From Nevskia sp. (GTDB lineage: Bacteria > Pseudomonadota > Gammaproteobacteria > Nevskiales > Nevskiaceae): a DNA stretch of 64,000 nucleotides. The translations under genes were made by a program, and so were the position numbers. The notes under the pieces are model-generated. The model was not told the DNA's origin. It saw nothing but the letters and a program-made list of their open reading frames with translations, and searched no databases. Within the stretch, counting starts at the first letter, position 1. Each line of letters opens with the position of its first letter. Below, in pieces: positions 25,541 to 34,404 of the stretch. Where the stretch lies: the NCBI GenBank assembly GCA_021732745.1, contig JAKFUK010000002.1, forward strand, positions 744,001 to 808,000, in the 5' to 3' direction.

Positions 25541-26172
25541 TCAGCCTTCGGGCAGCAGCCCTTCGCGAACGGCGCGCGCGTGGTCGTCCGGGCGGTCGAT
25601 GTCCCATAACGCGGGAAATTCCACCCAGTCCTTGCCCGCTTCCAGCCCGCAAGCGGACAGCGCGACGCGGGTTTCCGCCATCACCGTTGCCGTGCTCCAG
25701 GCGATGCCCCGGAACGCTGCTGCGTGCAGCCGGCGCGCGCCCACCAGCACATAGCCGCCGTCTTCGGCCGGAATGAACACCATGTCGGCGGTTGCCAGCG
25801 CGCGCCCGGCCGCATCGAGGTGCCCGGGGCTCAGCACCGGGCAATCGCCGCCGAGCAGCAGCGCCGCTTCGGCGTCGACCAGCAAGTGTTCCAGCGCGGC
25901 CAGCATGCGGGCACCGAGATCGCCTTCGCACTGGCGATGGCGCTGTGACGGCGGCACGGCCCCGCAGTCCTGCCAGAATGGATGGCCCGCATCGCCGGCC
26001 ATGAACAGATGTACTTGCCCGGGCGCGGCGCGGTCGGCGGTGGCCAGGGTTTGCAGCGTGAGCCGGCGATGCAGCGCAGCGGCGGCTTCCGGCCCCAGCA
26101 CCGGCAGCAACCGGGTTTTCACCTCGCCGGCCACCGGTGCCTTGGCCATCACCCCGATCGCCAGCCGCAGCC

Positions 26173-26176
<4 letters not shown>
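25541..26176 (-). CDS. Arsenosugar-cluster glycosyltransferase, TIGR04282 (DUF2064) type
   Basis: The 211-residue product starts MRLRLAIGVMAKAPVAGEVK and shows KTRLLPVLGPEAAAALH, LGARMLAALEH, LLLGGDCPVLSPGHLDAA and EDGGYVLVGA. This is the nucleotidyl/glycosyl-transferase-A fold of TIGR04282, which occurs in arsenosugar biosynthesis clusters. I chose the ATG at 26174-26176, which overlaps the arsS stop by 4 nt. The open frame continuing upstream is opposite or inside arsS. It is the last gene of the four-gene operon. Confidence 0.9.
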
Positions 26177-27150
<974 letters not shown>

Positions 27151-27183
27151 GGATGGCGAACTCCGGAACGGGAAAGGCAGCGG

Positions 27184-27876
27184 TCATGACAGGCGGGTGG
27201 CCGAAAAGCGCAGCGCCTGGCGCAAGGTGGCGTGCAGGTGCCCGGCGGTGGTGCGCAGCCAGCCGCGCCGCCGGTACTTGCGAGCGCTGGTCACCAGCGG
27301 CGCACGCAGGGCCCGCAGCGGCACCCCGGCCCGACGCGCCCGCCAGACCAGATCGTGATCCTCGCCGGCCGGCAGCGCGGCGTCGAAACCGCCAAGTGCC
27401 TCGAATACCGCGCGCGGCAGCAGAAAGCCCTGATCGCCGAACGGCAGCCGCAGCAGGCGGCTGCGCAGCCGCGCGCCCCATTCGTTGAGCCACATGAGCG
27501 CCGGGCCGTCGGCCGCGAAGCGCAGGTCGAAGTAAGCCAGCGCCTGCTCGCCGCTGTCGATCTGGGCCGCCGCTGCCCGCAGCGCATCGCTGCCGAAGCG
27601 CGAATCCGCATGCAGGAACCACAGATGGCTGCCGGTGGCGGCCTGCGCACCGGCGTTCTGCTGGCTGGCGCGCCCGGCGCGGGCGCTCAAACTGCGCCAG
27701 CCGGGCTGGAAACGGCGGCTGGCCGGCGGCGACGCTGTGTCGGTGGCAGCGGCGCTGACCACGATGACTTCGACCACCGTCGCCAGACCACGCAGCGCGC
27801 CGGCCAGCGACGACGACAGCGCATCACCCGGTCCCACCGGCACGATGATCGACAAGCGGTGGCGGCGCGCGAACAC
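27184..27876 (-). CDS. Arsenosugar-cluster glycosyltransferase family 2, TIGR04283 type
   Basis: The 230-residue product is a GT-A fold glycosyltransferase: LSIIVPVG (first strand), EVIVVSAAA, GRASQQNAGAQAATG, HLWFLHADSRF with a DXD-like D-S metal site, and FGDQGFLLPRAVFEALGGFD. This fits TIGR04283, which accompanies ArsS. The frame is open far upstream, but that stretch lies within the methyltransferase gene. I propose the GTG at 27874-27876, 5 nt beyond the methyltransferase stop. A TTG at 27855 is an alternative, and no clear ribosome binding site decides between them. Confidence 0.85.
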   Translation of the reverse strand: MFARRHRLSIIVPVGPGDALSSSLAGALRGLATVVEVIVVSAAATDTASPPASRRFQPGWRSLSARAGRASQQNAGAQAATGSHLWFLHADSRFGSDALRAAAAQIDSGEQALAYFDLRFAADGPALMWLNEWGARLRSRLLRLPFGDQGFLLPRAVFEALGGFDAALPAGEDHDLVWRARRAGVPLRALRAPLVTSARKYRRRGWLRTTAGHLHATLRQALRFSATRLS

Positions 27877-27881
27877 CGGCT

Positions 27882-28934
27882 TCAGCAGCAGGCAGCGCCC
27901 GCCGGGCTGCCGACCGCTGCCACCGGGCCGCAGTCGAACAGGCCGAAGTGGGTGCTGCGGTCGCCGCTGATCCGGAAGTGCGGGGCGAAACGGGTTTGCG
28001 CCAGCATGTCGGCGCTGTTGCTGCACACCAGCATCGGCCGGCCGGTCTCGAAGCGATGGTGGTCGTCCAGTTCGTAGGCATGCGGGTGATGGGCCAGCGT
28101 GCCGAGATAGGTGGCGACTTCGCCGTAGTCCTCGCAGCGATCCTCCAGCGCCAGCTTGAAGGCGCGCACCGTCATCGAATGAAATCCGATGTTGCCGACC
28201 CGGGCAGCAATCGCCTCGTTGAACAGTGCCAGCGGCGTGCTGGCGAGCACGCGCACGTCCGGACAGCCGACAGCCGCCATCAGGCGGCGGAAGTCCTCCC
28301 GATACAGCGCGCCGCCCAGGCATTCGCCAAGCAGCAGCGGATCCTGCGCCAGCGCGGCGGGCACGCGGCGGTCGGCGAAGACATCGGAAAAGAACAGTTC
28401 GCCGCCCGGTTTCAGCACCCGGAAGATTTCCGCGAACACTGCCTGCTTGTCGGGCGACAGGTTGATCACGCAGTTGGAGATCACCACGTCGATGGAGGCA
28501 TCGGCGATGCCGGCCTCGAGCAGATTCTCGATGTAACCCTTGCGGAATTCGACATTGGCGTAGCCGCGCTGGTCGGCGTGGTAGTCGAGATGGCGGCGTG
28601 CGACTTCCAGTTGGGCGTCGGTCATGTCGATACCGATCACCTTGCCGCCGGGGCCGACCAGGCGGGCCAGCAGGTAGCAATCGCGGCCGGAACCGCAGCC
28701 GAGATCGAGCACCGTCGCGCCTTCCAGTGCTGCCGGCAGCGGCGATCCGCAGCCGTAGAAGCGCTCGCGCACTTCCGGATGGATGTCGTCGAGCATCGGT
28801 CGCAGCCAGGCCGGCAGCGGATCGGCGAGGCAGCAGGCCGAGGTCTGCAGATCGGCCGAAGATTTCAGCACTTCGCCGTAGTAGTGCTTCACGGCGTCGA
28901 AAGTCAGTTGCCGGGCGGGCGGGTTGCCGGTCAT
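27882..28934 (-). CDS. arsM: ArsM-like arsenite S-adenosylmethionine methyltransferase
   Basis: The 350-residue product has a class I methyltransferase fold with VLDLGCGSGRDCYLLARLVG (residues 75-94) and GIDMTDAQLEVAR. Candidate arsenic-binding cysteines are Cys34-Cys35 (SACCLAD), the GCGSP at 61-65, and Cys in VISNCVINLSPDK. The protein ends in a CC pair. These features match ArsM enzymes in arsenosugar operons, which methylate As(III) for ArsS. The start is ATG 28932-28934 with AGGA about 9 nt upstream. It is the first gene of the minus-strand ars operon. Confidence 0.9.
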   Translation of the reverse strand: MTGNPPARQLTFDAVKHYYGEVLKSSADLQTSACCLADPLPAWLRPMLDDIHPEVRERFYGCGSPLPAALEGATVLDLGCGSGRDCYLLARLVGPGGKVIGIDMTDAQLEVARRHLDYHADQRGYANVEFRKGYIENLLEAGIADASIDVVISNCVINLSPDKQAVFAEIFRVLKPGGELFFSDVFADRRVPAALAQDPLLLGECLGGALYREDFRRLMAAVGCPDVRVLASTPLALFNEAIAARVGNIGFHSMTVRAFKLALEDRCEDYGEVATYLGTLAHHPHAYELDDHHRFETGRPMLVCSNSADMLAQTRFAPHFRISGDRSTHFGLFDCGPVAAVGSPAGAACC

Positions 28935-29202
28935 CGAATCGGTCCTGGGTGGGTCCTGGGCGGGCTTGCGCCGGGGTGATGGTCGCGGCCGATGGTAGGC
29001 GAAAAGACAGCGGCAACGGATCGGCCAGCGTCCGCTTTTCATCTTCATTCGTCCTGCCGAACGGCGGCCAACGGCGGTCATCTGCCGCCATCCATCGTGC
29101 ATCCGGACGCATGGGCATGATTTGCAGACGCCTGCACGCACTGCCGTCACGGGGCTGCGCCTACCATGCCTTCATCGCTCCTGACCGCTTATCCGAACCC
29201 GC
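28935..29202. other. 268-nt divergent promoter region of the arsenic locus
   Basis: This gap separates arsM (minus strand) from the VTT-flavoprotein gene (plus strand). It contains a short tandem GGTCCTGGGTG/GGTCCTGGGCG repeat next to arsM, which includes its ribosome binding site. I see no clear ArsR operator and no small gene. The shared region makes co-regulation of both operons plausible. Confidence 0.5.
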
Positions 29203-31344
29203 ATGATCCAGCGTCTGCTCGTCCTGCTTGTCGTCATCGGCCTGATCGCCACCTTTTTCGCCTTCGATCTCGACCGCTTCCTGTCGTTCGAGATGCTCCA
29301 GGCGAAGCGCGGCGATCTGGTGGCCTGGCGCGATGCCCGGCCGCTGCTGGCCACGGCCCTGTTCTTCGGCATTTACGTGCTCGCCGCCGCCCTGTCGATT
29401 CCCGGCGCGACGATCCTGACCCTGGCGGCCGGTGCCATCTTCGGGCTCTGGTGGGGCTTGGTGGTGGTGTCCTTCGCGTCGACCGTGGGCGCCACCGGCG
29501 CTTTCTTCACGGCCCGTTATCTGCTGCGCGACGCCATCCAGCGCCGTTACGGCGACCGCTTGAAGGCGATCGACGCCGGCATCGAGAAGGACGGGGCTTT
29601 CTATCTTTTCACCCTGCGTCTGGTGCCGCTGTTCCCGTTTTTCATGATCAACCTGCTGATGGGCCTGACGGCGATGCCGGCGCGCCGCTTTTTCTGGGTC
29701 AGCCAGCTCGGCATGCTGTCCGGCACGGCGGTGTTCGTGAACGCCGGCACCCAGCTGGCCAGCCTGAAATCGGCGGCCGGCATCCTGTCGCCGGGCCTGC
29801 TCGGCGCCTTCGTGCTGCTCGGGCTGTTTCCCTATGTCGCGCGCGCCATCGTCGCTGCCGGGCGGGCGCGCAAGGTCTACGCCGGCTTCACCCGGCCGCA
29901 GCGCTTCGATCGCAATCTGATCGTCATCGGCGCTGGCAGCGGCGGGCTGGTGAGCGCCTACATCGCCGCCGCCGTGAAAGCGCGCGTGACCTTGATCGAA
30001 AAGCACCGCATGGGTGGCGACTGCCTGAACACCGGCTGCGTGCCCTCGAAAGCGCTGATCCGCTCGGCGAAATTCGCCAGCCAGGTCAAGCGCGGCAGCG
30101 AATACGGCTTCGACGGCGCAAGCGCGCAGGCGAACTTCGGCCGGATCATGGGCCGCGTGCATCAGGTGGTGGCGGACATCGCGCCGCATGATTCGGTGGA
30201 GCGCTTCACCGGCCTCGGCGTCGAATGCCTGAGCGGCGAGGCGAAGCTGGTCGACCCCTGGACGGTGGAAGTCAACGGCAGCCGGCTGACCGCCCGCGAC
30301 ATCATCATCGCCACCGGTGCCGAACCGCTGGTGCCGCCGATACCCGGTCTTGCCGAAGCCGGCTATCTGACGTCCGACACGCTCTGGAACCTGGCCGAAC
30401 TGCCGCCGCGCCTGGTGGTGCTGGGCGGCGGGCCGATCGGCTCGGAACTGGCGCAGGCCTTCGCGCGACTGGGATCGGCGGTGACCCAGGTCGAAATGCT
30501 GCCGCGCCTGCTGATGCGCGAGGACCCGGAGGTTTCCGAGCAGGTGATGGCCCGTTTCCGCGCCGAAGGCATCGACGTGCGCGTCGGCACCCGAGCGGTG
30601 GCCGTGGTGGTCGAAAACGGCGAGAAATGGCTGGTCTGCGAGGGTGCTGAAGGCCAAACGCGAGTCGCTTTCGACGCCATTCTGGTCGCTGTCGGCCGCG
30701 CAGCGCGGCTGACCGGCTACGGGCTGGAAACACTGGGCGTGCGCAGCGGCCGCACCATCGAAGTCAACGAATTCCTGCAAACGAACTTCCCCAACATCTA
30801 CGCCGTCGGCGACGTCGCCGGCCCGTTCCAGTTCACCCACACGGCCTCGCACATGGCCTGGTACGCGGCCGTCAACAGCCTGTTCGGGCCGCTGCTGGCG
30901 CTGCGCGGCGGCAAGTTCAAGGTCGATTACTCGGTGATCCCCTGGGCCACCTTCATCGAGCCGGAAGTGGCAAGAGTGGGCTTGAGCGAGACCGAGGCGC
31001 GGGAGAAGGGCATCGCCTTCGAGGTGGTGCGCTACTCACTCGACGATCTCGACCGCGCCATCGCCGACGGCGAAGCCCACGGCTTCGTCAAGGTGCTGAC
31101 CGTGCCGGGCAAGGACCGCATCCTCGGCGTGACCATCGTCGGCGAACATGCCGGCGACCTGATCGCCGAATACGTGCTGGCCATGCGCCACGGCATCGGC
31201 CTGAACAAGATACTGGGCACCATCCACATCTACCCGACGCTCGCCGAAGCCAACAAGTACGCCGCCGGCCTGTGGAAGCAGGCGCACAAGCCCGAGCGCC
31301 TGCTGGCCTGGGTGGCGCGCTTCCACGACTGGCGGCGAGGCTGA
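29203..31344 (+). CDS. Fused VTT (DedA-like) membrane domain and mercuric-reductase-like flavoprotein
   Basis: The 713-residue protein has two parts. Residues 1-230 hold a membrane VTT/TVP38 domain with several helices and FGLWWGLVVVSFASTVGATG. Residues 235-713 are a pyridine-nucleotide disulfide oxidoreductase: FAD loop VIGAGSGGLVSAYIAA, redox-active pair in GGDCLNTGCVPSKAL (Cys274, Cys279), NAD(P) loop VVLGGGPIGSELAQAF, YAVGDVAG, and a C-terminal dimer motif with HIYPTLAEANKYAAG. The fusion would place an NAD(P)H-dependent disulfide reductase at the inner membrane. It has no MerA-type N-terminal metal-binding domain. The rhodanese gene follows after 5 nt. Confidence 0.9.
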   Translation: MIQRLLVLLVVIGLIATFFAFDLDRFLSFEMLQAKRGDLVAWRDARPLLATALFFGIYVLAAALSIPGATILTLAAGAIFGLWWGLVVVSFASTVGATGAFFTARYLLRDAIQRRYGDRLKAIDAGIEKDGAFYLFTLRLVPLFPFFMINLLMGLTAMPARRFFWVSQLGMLSGTAVFVNAGTQLASLKSAAGILSPGLLGAFVLLGLFPYVARAIVAAGRARKVYAGFTRPQRFDRNLIVIGAGSGGLVSAYIAAAVKARVTLIEKHRMGGDCLNTGCVPSKALIRSAKFASQVKRGSEYGFDGASAQANFGRIMGRVHQVVADIAPHDSVERFTGLGVECLSGEAKLVDPWTVEVNGSRLTARDIIIATGAEPLVPPIPGLAEAGYLTSDTLWNLAELPPRLVVLGGGPIGSELAQAFARLGSAVTQVEMLPRLLMREDPEVSEQVMARFRAEGIDVRVGTRAVAVVVENGEKWLVCEGAEGQTRVAFDAILVAVGRAARLTGYGLETLGVRSGRTIEVNEFLQTNFPNIYAVGDVAGPFQFTHTASHMAWYAAVNSLFGPLLALRGGKFKVDYSVIPWATFIEPEVARVGLSETEAREKGIAFEVVRYSLDDLDRAIADGEAHGFVKVLTVPGKDRILGVTIVGEHAGDLIAEYVLAMRHGIGLNKILGTIHIYPTLAEANKYAAGLWKQAHKPERLLAWVARFHDWRRG

Positions 31345-31349
31345 AAGCC

Positions 31350-31910
31350 ATGCGCCGCCCGACGTTCTGCACGGCCGTGGCCCTGCTGCTGACGGCAGCC
31401 GATACGGCTGCGCTGACGCTCTGCAACCCCTTCGATCCGCAAACGCTCGCCGAGTACGAAACCAGCCTGGCCCGCGAACATCCGGCGTTTCCGCATCGCC
31501 GACCGGAAGAACTGGCGGCAAGCGCAACACCGGTGCTGCTGCTCGATGTCCGCGAAGCCGAAGAGTTCGCCATCAGCCATCTCGACGGCGCGATCCATAT
31601 CGCCCCGGATGTTTCGGCCAGCGCCCTGCGCCGACAGCTCGCCGCCCTGCGCGGCAAGCTGGCTCCGGACACCGAAGTGCTGTTTTATTGCTCGGTCGGT
31701 TATCGCAGTTCCAAACTGGCCGAGCGGGTCAGGAAGGAACTGGCGGCTGCCGGCTATCCGCGCGTTGCCAATCTTCGTGGCGGCATCTTCGCGTGGACCA
31801 ATCGCGGCCTGCCCGTGGTCGACGCCGACGGCCCGACCCGCGCCGTCCATCCCTACAACGCCTGCTTCGCGCCGTTGCTGCAACGTCCGCCCGCCGCCGC
31901 GCCACGCTGA
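31350..31910 (+). CDS. Rhodanese-domain protein, exported
   Basis: The 186-residue product begins with a hydrophobic leader (CTAVALLLTAADTAAL) and a single rhodanese domain: PVLLLDVREAEEFAISHLDG, then the active-site loop FYCSVGYRSS with catalytic Cys114, then LRGGIFAWTNRGLPV. Rhodaneses carry persulfide sulfur on that cysteine. The leader suggests a periplasmic or membrane-attached form. It is tightly coupled (5-nt gap) to the VTT-flavoprotein gene and followed after 10 nt by the sterol desaturase, so the three are one operon. Confidence 0.88.
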   Translation: MRRPTFCTAVALLLTAADTAALTLCNPFDPQTLAEYETSLAREHPAFPHRRPEELAASATPVLLLDVREAEEFAISHLDGAIHIAPDVSASALRRQLAALRGKLAPDTEVLFYCSVGYRSSKLAERVRKELAAAGYPRVANLRGGIFAWTNRGLPVVDADGPTRAVHPYNACFAPLLQRPPAAAPR

Positions 31911-31920
31911 ATCCGCCGCC

Positions 31921-32733
31921 ATGCACCTGTTCGGCATCTCCGACGCCAGCCTGCGCCTCGCCGTGATGCTCGGCGTACTCGCCACGCTGCTGCTGGTGGA
32001 AGCGCTGTGGCCGCGTCGCGCACGCAGTTTTCCGCGTCACTTGCGCTGGCGCACCCATCTCGCCCTGGCGGTGCTCGGGGCCGGCGTGGTTCGGGTAATG
32101 GCGGCGTTGAGCCTGCCGCTGGTGGCGGTGGCCGCCGCCGAATGGGCGCGCGTGCAGCAATTCGGCCTGTTCAACGTCATCGACACGCCGCTATGGCTGG
32201 AAGCCCTGATCGCGATCCTGCTGCTCGATCTCGCGATCTGGGCACAACACCTCGCCACCCATCACCTGCCGCTGCTCTGGCGTCTGCACCGCGTGCATCA
32301 CGCCGATCGCGACATCGACACCTCCTCCGCACTGCGTTTCCATCCGCTGGAAATCGCCGCTTCGATGCTGTTCAAGACCACGCTGGTACTGGCGCTGGGC
32401 ATCGCCCCGGTGGCCGTGCTGATCTTCGAGATCCTGCTCAACGGCATGGCGATGTTCAATCACGCCAATGTCCGCCTGCCGATCGGACTCGACCGCCGGC
32501 TGCGGCCGTTCGTGGTGACACCGGACATGCACCGCGTCCATCACTCGGTGATCGTGGCCGAACAGCAATCGAACTTCGGCTCCGGCCTGTCGCTCTGGGA
32601 TCACCTGTTCGGCACCTACACCGCCCAGCCCGCCAGCGGCCACGACGCCATGACCCTCGGCCTCGACCACCACCAGACCGCCGCCCCGACCCGGCTCGCG
32701 TGGAGCCTGAAGCTGCCTCTTGAACCGGTCTGA
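31921..32733 (+). CDS. Sterol desaturase / fatty acid hydroxylase family membrane protein
   Basis: The 270-residue integral membrane di-iron enzyme has four to five hydrophobic helices and the family's histidine clusters: HLATHHLPLLWRLHRVHHAD, FNHANVRLP and MHRVHHSVI. The family inserts oxygen or double bases into lipids and sterols, acting in the inner membrane. As the third gene of an operon diverging from the arsenosugar genes, it could modify the lipid part of an arsenolipid. That is inference only. Confidence 0.88.
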   Translation: MHLFGISDASLRLAVMLGVLATLLLVEALWPRRARSFPRHLRWRTHLALAVLGAGVVRVMAALSLPLVAVAAAEWARVQQFGLFNVIDTPLWLEALIAILLLDLAIWAQHLATHHLPLLWRLHRVHHADRDIDTSSALRFHPLEIAASMLFKTTLVLALGIAPVAVLIFEILLNGMAMFNHANVRLPIGLDRRLRPFVVTPDMHRVHHSVIVAEQQSNFGSGLSLWDHLFGTYTAQPASGHDAMTLGLDHHQTAAPTRLAWSLKLPLEPV

Positions 32734-32782
32734 AGGCAGGCCGGAGCGGCCTTCGCGAGCGATGGGGAATTGCTGCGGACAC

Positions 32783-32804
32783 AAAAAAGCCCCGCTAAGG
32801 GGCT
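32783..32804 (-). terminator. Rho-independent terminator after tRNA-Phe
   Basis: On the minus strand, AGCCCC-TTAGC-GGGGCT followed by a TTTTT run. It lies 13 nt beyond the 3' end of the tRNA gene. Confidence 0.9.
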
Positions 32805-32816
32805 TGATCTTGCGAA

Positions 32817-32892
32817 TGGTGGCCGAGGACGGAATCGAACCGCCGACACGGGGATTTTCAATCCCCTGCTCTACCGACTGAGCTACTCGGCC
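32817..32892 (-). tRNA. tRNA-Phe (GAA)
   Basis: A 76-nt cloverleaf including the encoded CCA. The acceptor stem is GGCCGAG/CTCGGCC, the D-loop contains AGCTCAGTCGGTAGAGC, the anticodon loop TTGAAAA reads GAA, and the T-arm is GGCGGTTCGATTCCGTC. A terminator follows. This tRNA decodes both UUU and UUC, pairing better with UUC. That matters for the UUU-C sites in the SEC-C gene at 61100-61354. Confidence 0.97.
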
Positions 32893-32992
32893 AGATGTTG
32901 AAACTTGCTTCAGGGCTGTCTGGAACAGCTCCGCGACGCATCGCGGAGCGCGATTAGACGCGACCGGGCTGCGGGCGTCAAGGCGTTTGTGC

Positions 32993-33283
32993 TCAGGCGC
33001 GGCGTGGTGCCGGTGGGGCTGGCGGCACGAAGCCGGTGGGGGTCAGGTCGCCGCCGCCGTAGAAGAACTTTTCCATCTCGACCATCAGAAACTTGCGCGA
33101 CTCGCTTTCGGCCAGCGACAGGCGCATCTCGTTGATCAGCCGGGTCTGGTGGGCGAGCCAGTCGGCCCAGGCCTTCTTCGAAACGTCCTCGAACAGGCGC
33201 TGGCCTAGCGGGCCGGGGACCGGCGGACGCGGGAGGCCTTCGGCTTCGAGCCCGAGCTTGATGCAGTGGACGGTGCGGGACAT
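32993..33283 (-). CDS. yggX: Fe(II)-trafficking / oxidative damage protection protein YggX
   Basis: The 96-residue product starts MSRTVHCIKLGLEAEGLPRP and contains PLGQRLFEDVSKKAWADWL and HQTRLINEMRLSL, the standard YggX sequence. The single cysteine (Cys7) is the conserved one linked to protection of iron-sulfur enzymes. The C-terminus is a short proline-rich tail. As in many gammaproteobacteria it follows mutY, but here its first 79 nt overlap the mutY coding region in another frame. Confidence 0.95.
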   Translation of the reverse strand: MSRTVHCIKLGLEAEGLPRPPVPGPLGQRLFEDVSKKAWADWLAHQTRLINEMRLSLAESESRKFLMVEMEKFFYGGGDLTPTGFVPPAPPAPRRA

Positions 33284-34404
33284 GGGTCGGATGTGCTCGT
33301 GTCGTTGGTAGCGTTGAGGGCGTAGCGGCGGCTCAGGAAGCCGAGCACCGGCGCTGGCAGGCCGATGCCGGCCAGCGCGTCACCGCTGCGGGCGCTGATG
33401 GTAAGCCAGCGCTGGTCGGGTCGCTCGCGCACTTCCGTTGGCGCGTCGTCGTCGATCAGCGTGCAGAGCAGCGGAGTGAGTTCGAGCTCGAAATGGGTGA
33501 AGGCGTGGCGGAACGCTGGCAGCGTGTCGATCGGCTCGATGCGGATGCCGTGGCGCTGCCGCAGCAGTTCGTCGGCCGATTCGCCTTCAGCCGCCACCGG
33601 CAGGCTCCACAGGCCGCCCCAGATGCCGGTCGGCGGGCGGCGTTCGATCAGGATCGCGCCCTGCTCGTTTTCGACTACCAATAGAGTCGCGCGGCGATAG
33701 GGGCGGGCTTTCGCAGGCTTCGATGACGGGAATTCGCCGATGCGAGCTTCACGGTGGGCGATGCAGTCGGCAGCCACCGGGCAGCGCTCGCAGGCCGGCG
33801 CACGCGCCGTGCACAGCGTGGCACCGAGATCCATGATCGCCTGCGTGTAGTCAGCGAGCCGTGTCATCGGCAGCTTCTGTTCCGAAATCGCCCAGAGCCG
33901 ATCGGCGACTTTCGGCGTGCCCGGCCAGCCGGCGATCGCCGCATGGCGCGCCAGTACGCGCTTGACGTTGCCGTCGAGGATCGCGTGCCTTGCGCCGTAA
34001 GCCTGCGCGAGGATCGCGGCGGCGGTCGAGCGGCCGACACCCGGCAGCGCTTGCACGGCTTCGAGATCGTTCGGCATCTCGCCGCGATAGACGCTCGCCA
34101 CCTGCTTCGCGGCCGCATGCAGGTTGCGACAACGGGCGTAGTAGCCGAGGCCGGCCCAGAGCGCGAGTACTTCGTCGATGTCGGCAGCGGCCAGCGACGC
34201 GAAATCCGGGAAGCGGGCGATGAAGCGCTCGAAATAGGGGATGACGGTTGCGACCTGCGTCTGCTGGAGCATCACTTCCGACAGCCAGACGCGATAGGCG
34301 CTGCGCGGCGTTTGCCAAGGCAGGTTGCTGCGGCCGTGGACGTCGAACCAGGCCAGCAGGCGGTCGGCGAAGGATGCGCCGACCGCCGGGTTGCGGCCGC
34401 TCAA
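33205..34404 (-). CDS. mutY: A/G-specific adenine DNA glycosylase MutY
   Basis: The 399-residue enzyme excises adenine mispaired with 8-oxoguanine. The helix-hairpin-helix LPGVGRSTAAAILAQAYG and the catalytic Asp in AILDGNVKRVLAR are present. So are Glu in LSEVMLQQTQV and the [4Fe-4S] cysteines in CTARAPACERCPVAADC. The C-terminal NUDIX-like recognition domain (ERRPPTGIWGGLW) completes it. The start is TTG 34402-34404, overlapping the asmA stop by 4 nt, and no ATG or GTG is available nearby. The C-terminus extends over the start of yggX. Confidence 0.94.
   Translation of the reverse strand: MSGRNPAVGASFADRLLAWFDVHGRSNLPWQTPRSAYRVWLSEVMLQQTQVATVIPYFERFIARFPDFASLAAADIDEVLALWAGLGYYARCRNLHAAAKQVASVYRGEMPNDLEAVQALPGVGRSTAAAILAQAYGARHAILDGNVKRVLARHAAIAGWPGTPKVADRLWAISEQKLPMTRLADYTQAIMDLGATLCTARAPACERCPVAADCIAHREARIGEFPSSKPAKARPYRRATLLVVENEQGAILIERRPPTGIWGGLWSLPVAAEGESADELLRQRHGIRIEPIDTLPAFRHAFTHFELELTPLLCTLIDDDAPTEVRERPDQRWLTISARSGDALAGIGLPAPVLGFLSRRYALNATNDTSTSDPCPAPSTASSSGSKPKASRVRRSPAR

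Noticed and set aside
29161..30852. 563-codon minus-strand frame
   Set aside because: Shadow of the VTT-flavoprotein; no start context or motif.
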